Assembly: GCA_018829455.1 (NCBI GenBank)
Contig: JAHJUB010000018.1
Location: 1-7,287, forward strand
Length of the DNA: 7,287 nucleotides
Source of the DNA: Candidatus Omnitrophota bacterium
GTDB lineage: Bacteria; Ratteibacteria; UBA8468; MWAK01
Direction of reading: 5' to 3'
Shown: piece after piece, positions 1 through 5,425 of the stretch
Layout of the letters: each line of letters starts with the position of its first letter
Position numbering within the stretch: the first letter of the stretch is position 1
The notes under the pieces: generated by a model
Seen by the model: the letters and a program-made list of their open reading frames with translations, nothing else
What the model was told of the DNA's origin: nothing
The model's database searches: none
Position numbers and translations under genes: made by a program

Positions 1-2
1 GG

Positions 3-77
3 CTCTATGAGTTACTGGGTGTTCCTAAAGAAATTATGAAACCGAAGAAAATGTGGGTGTCAAATAGCCTGATATAG
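3..77 (+). CDS. 3' end of an unrecognised protein gene (partial)
   Basis: The third forward frame is open from the window edge to a TAG at 75-77 and encodes about 24 C-terminal residues, beginning LYELLGVPKEI and ending VSNSLI. The other two forward frames stop early (TGA at 7-9 and at 37-39), which favours this frame. The tail is basic (KPKK) and I do not recognise the family. It does not look like the C-terminus of an oxidoreductase beta subunit, which might have been expected just upstream of a gamma-subunit gene. The piece is too short to assign a function, and it could be a chance open stretch. Confidence 0.3.
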   Translation, partial: LYELLGVPKEIMKPKKMWVSNSLI

Positions 78-251
78 TGAAATAAAAAAGTGAAGATACC
101 TGTGTTTCCGCCGTTTGTTTCTCAAAAGTGTGGAACTTGGGCTAAAGCTACGGCAGGTAAACTTTAGCGAAGGCGGATCGAGCCCGCGGGTCTCCATTTT
201 AACACAATGCCATTTTTTTTGTAAAAATCCGTTCCCAAATGGTATTATATG
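78..251. other. Non-coding spacer with two hairpins
   Basis: No gene-like reading is supported here. Two inverted repeats are visible. GCTAAAG at 141-147 pairs perfectly with CTTTAGC at 162-168 around a 14-nt loop. A 10-bp stem forms between 206-215 (AATGCCATTT) and 237-246 (AAATGGTATT) with one G-T pair and a 21-nt loop that includes a T-run. There is also an 8-bp palindrome CCCGCGGG at 183-190. The segment around 172-194 superficially resembles a tRNA T-arm, but no matching acceptor strand is present. The stretch could be the leader of the downstream operon, cut off from it by the element at 252-521, or decayed sequence left by an earlier insertion. Confidence 0.45.
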
Positions 252-273
252 GGGGTTACGAAAGAATAAAATT
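252..273 (+). repeat. Left terminal inverted repeat of the putative MITE
   Basis: This 22-bp arm begins with four G and is an exact inverted copy of 500-521. It lies next to ATATG at 247-251, which also occurs at 525-529 beside the right arm. Confidence 0.75.
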
Positions 274-499
274 GACTATTTGCCAGAGATGATTTTGGAG
301 CGAGACAAGGAGCGAAGAAAATTGCGTAGCGAAAGCTACGGAAGTGATGAGCGACGCAGTCGCAGCCCAAAAGCACCTGGCCTTTCAGGGAGTCCCATCT
401 TTGGGTTATTGCGGCGTTGCTCCTTGTCCGTGTGCCGCAGAGGGTACACAGACTTCGTCGTGCCTTGCACTAACCTCAAATCCGGGACTCCAAATAAGA

Positions 500-521
500 A
501 ATTTTATTCTTTCGTAACCCC
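500..521 (-). repeat. Right terminal inverted repeat of the putative MITE
   Basis: This 22-bp arm ends with four C and is an exact inverted copy of 252-273. It ends only 5 nt before the ATG of the downstream oxidoreductase gene, so element sequence now occupies the place where the ribosome binding site of that gene should be. Confidence 0.75.
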
Positions 522-526
522 TTGAT

Positions 527-1078
527 ATGTGCCGGATAATTTTGGGCGGAAACGGAGGCCAGGGCATAGTCACCCTGAGCAAACTCTTGGCGATTGCCGG
601 GATGAATGAGGGCCGGGCGATCAGCTGTTACCCGATTTACGGAGCCGAGATGCGCGGCGGCTATACTTTTGCCACCGTTATCATTGCAGAGACTGAAATT
701 CCTTCTCCCATCGTTTCCGAGGCTGACCTGGGCATCTTCCTGGACCAGTTTGCTTACGAATATTTGGGAAAAATGGTGACGAAGAAAGGCATTCTTGTTA
801 TCAACGCCGACCTGATTAAACCGAAGGCGGAAAAGAGGCGGTTGTTTCCGGTTTTGGCCGATGCGAGCGCCCGGAAGGTTGGCGACCGGAGAACTGCCAA
901 TATGGTCGTGGCCGGTTACCTGGCCCGCCGGGCTGAGGAATACCCGGGTCTAATCCATCCCTTTCCGGCTTTGAAAAGTTTGAAAGAAGCCCTGCCGGCG
1001 GTCTTCCCGGGTAAACCGGAGGCGGTTGCGCCCAGCGAAAAAGCGCTCCTTTCCGGATACCAGACCACCTGTGGCTAA
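527..1078 (+). CDS. 2-oxoacid:ferredoxin oxidoreductase, gamma subunit
   Basis: The 183-residue product matches the gamma subunit of pyruvate/2-ketoglutarate-type ferredoxin oxidoreductases, cytoplasmic enzymes that convert 2-oxoacids plus CoA to acyl-CoA, CO2 and reduced ferredoxin. Visible family signatures are the N-terminal GGNGGQGIV (residues 7-15), CYPIYGAEMRGG (34-45), SPIV (60-63) and TANMVVAGYLA (123-133). The length is normal for a stand-alone gamma chain. The substrate cannot be told from this subunit, and no alpha or beta gene is in the window. The ATG at 527 is the only reasonable start, because an in-frame TAA lies at 515-517. No Shine-Dalgarno sequence precedes it: the upstream bases belong to the terminal repeat of the putative MITE. 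The gene overlaps priA by 8 nt. Whether it is still expressed normally is uncertain. Confidence 0.9.
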   Translation: MCRIILGGNGGQGIVTLSKLLAIAGMNEGRAISCYPIYGAEMRGGYTFATVIIAETEIPSPIVSEADLGIFLDQFAYEYLGKMVTKKGILVINADLIKPKAEKRRLFPVLADASARKVGDRRTANMVVAGYLARRAEEYPGLIHPFPALKSLKEALPAVFPGKPEAVAPSEKALLSGYQTTCG

Positions 1079-3071
1079 ATACTGTTCCGTTGTTTTTCCT
1101 CTTTCCACCCGCCAGGTTTTCTCTTATCAGACCGGGGAGTTTTCCGGGACAATCAAGATTGGCCAGCGGGTCTCTGTTCCGTTCGGAAGGCGCGAGAGTA
1201 TCGGGTTCATAGTAGAACTCTCCGACCGGTTGCCGGATGTGCCCAACCTCAAAACGGTGAGCCGGCTGATTGATGCGCAGCCCCTTGTTTCGGATAAGGT
1301 GCTGACGCTTGCCAAATGGATGGCCGATTATTACTGTGCTCCCCTGGGCGAGGTTTTGAGATTCGTTTTAACCGCTTCGGTCCGTCCGCCGAAAAGAGAA
1401 CCCGTTGCGGAAGAGGTTTTCTACCAGGGAATCTTGACCGGCGTGGCACAGCAGGTTGTCACACCGGAACAGAAGAAGGTCCTGGATGATTTGAAGATTC
1501 TCCTGACCGCGTCGGAAAAACGAACTGTTTTATTACAGGGAGTGGCGGCCAGCGGTAAGACGGAAATCTACCTCCAGTTAGCGGCTTTTGCGGCTGACGC
1601 CGGCGGTCAGGCCCTCATCTTGGTTCCGGAAGTCGTGCTGGTTCCGCAAACCGAAGAATGGGCCCGGGAACGGTTCGGGAACCGGGTGGCGGTTCTGCAC
1701 GGCCGGCTGACGCCGGCGGAGCATTACCGGCTTTTGTGTAAGGCAAAAGAGGGAAAAGTTTCCGTCCTGCTCGGCACCCGTTCCGCGCTCTTTGCTTCCC
1801 TGCCTGACTTGAGACTGATTGTACTGGACGAAGAGTTTGACCGTTCCTACAAAGAGACCCGGACTCCCCGTTACCACGCCCGGGATGTGGCAATTAAAAG
1901 AGGCGAGATTGAAGGCGCCCTGGTCGTTCTGGGAAGCGCCACGCCGTCGCTTGAGGTTTATCAGGCCGCGAAAGAAGGCCGGTATGCCTATTTTTCCCTT
2001 AAGGAACGCATCGTCAAAAATCTCTCCTTTCCCGAAATCCACATTTCCGATTTGCGGCTTTCCGGGACCGTCGCCCAGAAGAGGCGGCGGCCGATAATTT
2101 CCTCAACTCTGCGCGCTCTGCTGGAGGAAAGGCTGCTGAAGGGAGAGCAGTCAATTATCTTTATCAACCGCCGCGGCCATTCCACCTATCTTTTTTGCGA
2201 AGACTGCGGCTATCTTTTTGCCTGCCCGGAATGTGAGGTTACGCTGGTGTACCACCACACCACCGGCGAACTTTACTGCCACTACTGCGGTTACCGGAAA
2301 GACCAGCCGCCGGACTGTCCGGCCTGTAACCGGAGCCGGTTGGGCCGGTCCGGAGTCGGTACCCAGTTGGTGGAGAAGGAACTGAACCGGTTCTTTCCGG
2401 ATAACCGTATCCTGCGCCTTGATTCCGATGCGCTTAACCGGAAGGAAGGCCTTGATTCGGTGCTGGCTTTCCGCGACGGAAAATACCAGATTATGGTAGG
2501 CACCCAGCTGGTTACCAAAGGCCACCATTTTCCCCTGGTTACCCTGGTTGCCGTTTTAGGGTCTGACGTCTTGCTCAACCTGCCTGATTTTCGGGCGGCG
2601 GAGCGTTCGTTTCAACTCCTCTGTCAATCGGCCGGCCGCGCCGGACGGAACCTGCCTAACGCCAAGGTTTACATCCAGACCTATTATCCGGACCATTACG
2701 TTTTTTCCAGTCTCCCCGGATTTAAATTTGAGGAATTTTACGAAAAAGAACTCTTCTTTCGAAAAGAAGCCGGTTATCCGCCCTTCGGTTATCTGGCCAA
2801 CATTCTCTTTACCGGAAAACGCGAGGAGACGGTTCTCCGGAAATCCGGGGAATGGGCTGAACTGGCGAATAGAATGTCCGGAGAGATGGAAATAGAAGTG
2901 CTGGGTCCGGCGGCCTGTTTCCACAAAAAGATGCGCCGGTCATACCGCCGGCATCTCATCTTGAAGTCCGCCAAGCCGGGCCGGATTCAGGAATTCCTCC
3001 GGTCATTACCGGACAAGCAGATTTTTGATAAAGGGGTTACGATTGACATTGACCCGGTCGACCTGTTTTAA
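1071..3071 (+). CDS. priA: Primosomal protein N' (PriA replication-restart helicase)
   Basis: PriA is a superfamily 2 DNA helicase that recognises stalled forks and reloads the replicative helicase. I start it at GTG 1071 (666 aa), because the product then opens with the usual PriA N-terminus (VAKYCSVVFPL, followed by IGQRVSVPFGRR). A TTG at 1026 is in frame but adds 15 uncharacteristic residues inside the preceding gene. Numbering from GTG: N-terminal 3'-fork-binding domain to about 100; Walker A GVAASGKT 157-164; PEVVLVPQ 186-193; motif II DEEF 253-256; RYHARDVA from 267; GSATPSLE 288-295; FINRRGHS from 364; eight zinc-binding cysteines at 376, 379, 385, 388, 403, 406, 416 and 419; GTQLVTKG 477-484; AGRAGR 521-526. 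Motif II is usually DEEH, and the His is replaced by Phe here. The gene overlaps both neighbours, suggesting translational coupling. It is otherwise complete. Confidence 0.96.
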   Translation: MAKYCSVVFPLSTRQVFSYQTGEFSGTIKIGQRVSVPFGRRESIGFIVELSDRLPDVPNLKTVSRLIDAQPLVSDKVLTLAKWMADYYCAPLGEVLRFVLTASVRPPKREPVAEEVFYQGILTGVAQQVVTPEQKKVLDDLKILLTASEKRTVLLQGVAASGKTEIYLQLAAFAADAGGQALILVPEVVLVPQTEEWARERFGNRVAVLHGRLTPAEHYRLLCKAKEGKVSVLLGTRSALFASLPDLRLIVLDEEFDRSYKETRTPRYHARDVAIKRGEIEGALVVLGSATPSLEVYQAAKEGRYAYFSLKERIVKNLSFPEIHISDLRLSGTVAQKRRRPIISSTLRALLEERLLKGEQSIIFINRRGHSTYLFCEDCGYLFACPECEVTLVYHHTTGELYCHYCGYRKDQPPDCPACNRSRLGRSGVGTQLVEKELNRFFPDNRILRLDSDALNRKEGLDSVLAFRDGKYQIMVGTQLVTKGHHFPLVTLVAVLGSDVLLNLPDFRAAERSFQLLCQSAGRAGRNLPNAKVYIQTYYPDHYVFSSLPGFKFEEFYEKELFFRKEAGYPPFGYLANILFTGKREETVLRKSGEWAELANRMSGEMEIEVLGPAACFHKKMRRSYRRHLILKSAKPGRIQEFLRSLPDKQIFDKGVTIDIDPVDLF

Positions 3072-3931
3072 TGGAAAAGTTTGACGCTATCCTTTCTTCC
3101 TGTACGCTCTGCCCGCGTGGTTGCCGGGTAAACCGGTTGAAAGGGGAGAAGGGCTTTTGTCAGGGAGGAGAACGGGCGAAGGTAGCCAGCCATAACAGCC
3201 ACTTCGGCGAGGAGCCGCCAATTTCCGGTTCCCGGGGCAGCGGCACCATCTTCTTTTCCGGATGCACCATGCATTGTCTCTTCTGCCAGAATTATCCCAT
3301 CAGCCAGCTGCGGGAAGGCCGGGAGGTTTCTACTCCGGAACTGGCCCGGATGATGCTATCGCTTCAGAAGAACGGCTGCCATAATCTAAACCTGGTTACG
3401 CCGACCCATTTCGTGCCGCAGATTCTGGAGGCTGTTCAGCAGGCTGCGACCGAAGGTTTTAACCTTCCGATTGTTTATAACACCAGCGGCTACGAGACGA
3501 GGGAGACCCTGAAACTGTTGGAAGGAGTTGTATCTATTTACCTTCCTGATTTAAAATATGGAAATGATAAGGCTGGTGTGGACATTTCTGGAGTCGTAGA
3601 TTATTTTGCTTTTGCCGGTCCGGCAATTAAGGAAATGTATCGTCAGGTTGGTAATTTGAAGGTTGATAACGAAGGCGTAGCGCAAGGAGGTTTAATTGTG
3701 CGTCACCTGGTCCTGCCGGATGACCTTTCCACAACCGGGGAGGCGCTCCGTTTTTTGGCGAGGGAAGTCTCTTTGGACGTGACCGTAAGTTTGATGGCCC
3801 AGTACTTTCCCGCACACCAGGCGCAGTTCCACCCCAAATTGAATCGCAAGGTTGTTGGTCGGGAATATTGTAAGATGGTGAAACTGGCGCAGGACTTGGG
3901 CTTACACAACCTGTTCATTCAGGAAATTTAG
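3071..3931 (+). CDS. PflX-like radical SAM protein (putative pyruvate formate-lyase activating enzyme homologue)
   Basis: The 286-residue product is a radical SAM protein. The cluster-binding motif CTMHCLFC has cysteines at 65, 69 and 72 (CX3CX2C), preceded by SG and followed by QN, as in activating enzymes. An extra N-terminal cysteine set (CTLCPRGC at 11-18 and Cys30) and the segment AIKEMYRQVGNL near 190-200 are typical of the PflX subgroup. Such proteins bind a 4Fe-4S cluster and cleave S-adenosylmethionine to make a 5'-deoxyadenosyl radical. The physiological target of PflX proteins is not established, and no glycyl-radical enzyme gene is nearby. The start ATG overlaps the priA stop by one base (TAATG), so the two are probably translationally coupled. 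Length is close to normal. The stretch encoding about 155-205 is richer in AT than the rest. Confidence 0.9.
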   Translation: MEKFDAILSSCTLCPRGCRVNRLKGEKGFCQGGERAKVASHNSHFGEEPPISGSRGSGTIFFSGCTMHCLFCQNYPISQLREGREVSTPELARMMLSLQKNGCHNLNLVTPTHFVPQILEAVQQAATEGFNLPIVYNTSGYETRETLKLLEGVVSIYLPDLKYGNDKAGVDISGVVDYFAFAGPAIKEMYRQVGNLKVDNEGVAQGGLIVRHLVLPDDLSTTGEALRFLAREVSLDVTVSLMAQYFPAHQAQFHPKLNRKVVGREYCKMVKLAQDLGLHNLFIQEI

Positions 3932-3967
3932 GAGTTTTAGACAGATTTTTCAGAACTTTTTAACAAC

Positions 3968-3976
3968 TTATGCACA
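3968..3976 (+). promoter_or_regulatory. Single DnaA-box-like nonamer
   Basis: TTATGCACA fits the TTATNCACA consensus for DnaA binding exactly. It is a lone copy in an AT-rich spacer just upstream of the Bro-N-like gene. One copy could occur by chance, and no cluster of boxes is visible that would suggest an origin. Confidence 0.25.
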
Positions 3977-3990
3977 GAGAAAAACACAAT

Positions 3991-4581
3991 ATGAAAAATA
4001 ATAAACAAATCACTGTTTTTGAAGGAAAGAAAATTCGCCGGGTTTATGATGAGAAAACTGAGACATGGTACTTTTCGGTGGTTGATATTATTTTTGCGCT
4101 TACTGAAAGCGCCAATCCGACGGATTACTTGAAAAAATTGAGAAAAAGAGACCCCGAGATTGCCAGTTACATAGGGACAAATTGTCCCCAGATAGAAATG
4201 GCTACGGAAACAGGGAAAAACAGAAAAACTTTAGCTGGAAACCCCGAACATCTATTTAGAATCATTCAGTCGATTCCGAGTAAAAAAGCCGAGCCGATAA
4301 AACTTTGGCTGGCAAAAGTAGGTTATGAAAGAATCCAAGAAGTATCTGACCCGGAAAAAGCATTAAATAGATCAAGATCGTATTGGCAAAGAATGGGTCG
4401 AAGCGCCAAATGGATACAGCAAAGAATGATGGGGCAGGAAGTTAGAAATAAGTTGACGGATTATTGGAAAAATAATGAAGTTAAAGAGCAGGACGAATAC
4501 GCAATACTCACTAATATAATTCATCAAGAATGGAGCGATTTATTGGTTAAGGAGCATAAGAATCTAAAAGAGAAAATTTGA
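3991..4581 (+). CDS. Bro-N domain (prophage antirepressor/DinD-like) protein, probably C-terminally truncated
   Basis: The 196-residue product resembles bacterial Bro-N proteins related to phage antirepressors and to DNA-damage-inducible protein D. Recognisable segments are KIRRVYDEKTETWYFSVVDIIFALT (about 14-38), NPTDYLKKLRKRD (42-54), HLFRIIQSIPSKKAEPIKLWLA (87-108), VGYERIQEVSDPE (110-122), VRNKLTDYWK (151-160) and EYAILTNII (169-177). Bro-N domains are thought to bind DNA, but the role of this subfamily is unknown. Relatives I recall run on for several dozen residues after the EYK-LKGLKKENL region, whereas this one stops at NLKEKI. An in-frame ATG at 3970 is an alternative start, but it overlaps a DnaA-box-like site. 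A weak promoter (TAGACA 3938-3943, TAACAA 3961-3966) would favour 3991. The gene is clearly more AT-rich than its neighbours and looks horizontally acquired. Confidence 0.8.
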   Translation: MKNNKQITVFEGKKIRRVYDEKTETWYFSVVDIIFALTESANPTDYLKKLRKRDPEIASYIGTNCPQIEMATETGKNRKTLAGNPEHLFRIIQSIPSKKAEPIKLWLAKVGYERIQEVSDPEKALNRSRSYWQRMGRSAKWIQQRMMGQEVRNKLTDYWKNNEVKEQDEYAILTNIIHQEWSDLLVKEHKNLKEKI

Positions 4582-4660
4582 ATTAAAATTGACGAAATAA
4601 TTGAAAACGCTATTATTTAAAAATGATTCTGACGAAAATACGGCGAAAAATTAAAAGAGA

Positions 4661-4667
4661 AAAGAGG
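4661..4667 (+). promoter_or_regulatory. Ribosome binding site that fixes the TTG start of tmk
   Basis: AAAGAGG lies 5 nt before TTG 4673. The first methionine-encoding alternatives inside tmk lie beyond the P-loop, so this site decides the unusual start codon. Confidence 0.65.
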
Positions 4668-4672
4668 TTAAT

Positions 4673-5302
4673 TTGAAAGGCATCTTTATCACCGTTGAAG
4701 GCACCGACGGCTGCGGCAAAAGCACCCAGCTCCGGATGATGGTAAAACACCTGAAATCACTGGGTTACCCGGTGCGGGTTTTCCAGGACCCGGGCGGTAC
4801 CAGAGTCGGGGAAGAAATCCGGCGAATTCTGCTGGCGAAGAAGAGCCGCAGGGACCCGCTTGATTCGGTTGCCGAAGCCCTGCTTTACCTTGCCAGCCGT
4901 CGGGTTCTGGTTTCCAGGTTAATTATGCCTGCCCTGGCCCAGGGTAAAATTGTGCTTTGCGACCGGTTTACCGATTCCACTCTTGCCTATCAGGGGTTTG
5001 GCCGGGGCTTGCTCTTGCCGGAACTCAGGACTTTGTGTTCTTTTGCTTCCGGCGGTCTGAAGCCGGACCTGACTTTTTTGTTGGATATTGACCCCGGCGT
5101 CGGTTTGACCCGGGTGAAAGGAACGGACCGCATTGAAGCGCTCGGTTTGGCGTTTCAGCAGAAGGTCCGCCGGGGCTATCTGGATTTGGCCCGGCAGGAG
5201 CCCGGTCGCATCAAGGTCGTTTCCGCCGACGGTTCTCCGGAAGAAGTCTTTTCCCGTATTTTGCCATATTTAGCAAAGCTAAAACCGCGCGATTATAAGT
5301 AG
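4673..5302 (+). CDS. tmk: Thymidylate kinase (dTMP kinase)
   Basis: Thymidylate kinase phosphorylates dTMP to dTDP with ATP, a required cytoplasmic step in dTTP synthesis. The 209-residue product is full length. It shows the P-loop GTDGCGKST (10-18), the dTMP-binding segment DPGGTRVGEEIR (39-50; EPGGT is more usual), the DR-type motif DRFTDSTLAYQG (97-108) and the lid region with DRIE (152-155) followed by FQQKVRRGYLDLA. The start is TTG at 4673, supported by a Shine-Dalgarno-like AAAGAGG at 4661-4667 with a 5-nt spacer. This is the clearest ribosome binding site in the window. Adjacent tmk and holB genes are a common bacterial arrangement, which supports both calls. A palindromic repeat begins directly after the TAG stop. 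Confidence 0.96.
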   Translation: MKGIFITVEGTDGCGKSTQLRMMVKHLKSLGYPVRVFQDPGGTRVGEEIRRILLAKKSRRDPLDSVAEALLYLASRRVLVSRLIMPALAQGKIVLCDRFTDSTLAYQGFGRGLLLPELRTLCSFASGGLKPDLTFLLDIDPGVGLTRVKGTDRIEALGLAFQQKVRRGYLDLARQEPGRIKVVSADGSPEEVFSRILPYLAKLKPRDYK

Positions 5303-5356
5303 TGTAGCGGTGCGATTTATCGCACAAATAGTAGTCGGATGAATCCGACCGCTACA
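5303..5356. repeat. Cruciform-forming palindromic repeat (REP-like)
   Basis: The outer arms TGTAGCGGT (5303-5311) and ACCGCTACA (5348-5356) are perfect inverted copies. They enclose two further perfect hairpins, GTGCGA-TTTA-TCGCAC (5310-5325) and GTCGGA-TGAA-TCCGAC (5334-5349). As RNA or single-stranded DNA this can fold into a three-way junction with two short arms. The element starts directly after the tmk stop codon and has no T-run, so it is not a standard intrinsic terminator. It has the architecture of a dispersed intergenic palindromic repeat. Its copy number in the genome cannot be seen from here. Confidence 0.7.
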
Positions 5357-5379
5357 AGTTCTTAAATTCAATTCTGTAG

Positions 5380-5408
5380 TTGTCAAGCTTGCTTGGCGTG
5401 GTTAGATT
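5380..5408 (+). promoter_or_regulatory. Possible sigma-70-type promoter for holB
   Basis: TTGTCA at 5380-5385 matches the -35 consensus at five of six positions. TAGATT at 5403-5408 matches the -10 consensus at four of six, with a 17-nt spacer. Transcription would begin near 5415, giving a very short leader before ATG 5426. This is inferred from consensus only. Read-through from tmk is equally plausible. Confidence 0.35.
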
Positions 5409-5416
5409 CATCCGAC
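5405..5416 (-). repeat. Inverted partial copy of the palindromic repeat
   Basis: GATTCATCCGAC is the exact reverse complement of 5334-5345 in the repeat above. The two 12-mers lie 59 nt apart and could pair into a long hairpin spanning the holB leader. The same bases overlap the putative -10 element of holB. Confidence 0.55.
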
Positions 5417-5425
5417 CCGAAAATT

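Larger units (their letters stand above)
252..521. mobile_element. Putative MITE with 22-bp terminal inverted repeats
   Basis: Bases 252-273 (starting GGGGTTACGAAAG) are the exact reverse complement of 500-521 (ending CTTTCGTAACCCC). After three mismatches the match resumes for six bases (277-282 against 491-496). The 270-bp interior has no credible gene but is rich in hairpins: CGTAGC-GAAA-GCTACG at 325-340 with a GNRA-type loop, GCGAC-GCA-GTCGC at 351-363, an enclosing TTTTGG (293-298)/CCAAAA (367-372) pair, and GACAAGGAGC (304-313) facing GCTCCTTGTC near 419-428. The flanks are similar octamers, ATTATATG at 244-251 and TTGATATG at 522-529 (6 of 8 identical), which may be a worn target duplication. 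Size, terminal repeats and lack of coding content fit a non-autonomous transposon. No transposase is present to confirm this, and a structured repeat of another kind is possible. Confidence 0.6.

Noticed and set aside
172..194. tRNA or tmRNA T-arm-like segment (ATCGAGC loop flanked by GGCGG and CCGCG) followed by GGTCTCCA.
   Set aside because: The stem has a mismatch, the loop lacks the first conserved T, and no complementary acceptor strand or anticodon arm of the right geometry lies upstream. A decayed attachment site is possible but unsupported.
115..525. A 136-codon open frame running through the leader and the putative MITE.
   Set aside because: It crosses both terminal repeats and the hairpin interior, has low-complexity Ser/Arg content, starts at a non-ATG codon and matches no family I know. 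It is best explained as a chance open frame.
1026..1070. Upstream TTG start for priA adding 15 residues.
   Set aside because: The extra residues lie wholly inside the preceding gene and do not resemble PriA. The GTG at 1071 gives the family N-terminus.
1127..3274. Several minus-strand open frames opposite priA and the start of the PflX-like gene.
   Set aside because: They are fully antisense to well-supported genes, overlap each other and show no recognisable motifs.
4623..4676. A 17-codon frame starting ATG between the Bro-N gene and tmk.
   Set aside because: It is very short, rich in Lys and Arg from an AT/purine-rich spacer, lacks a ribosome binding site and overlaps the tmk start.
5393..5425. 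Upstream TTG start for holB adding 11 residues.
   Set aside because: It has no ribosome binding site, its codons include a repeat fragment, and the ATG at 5426 gives a normal delta-prime N-terminus. It cannot be fully excluded.
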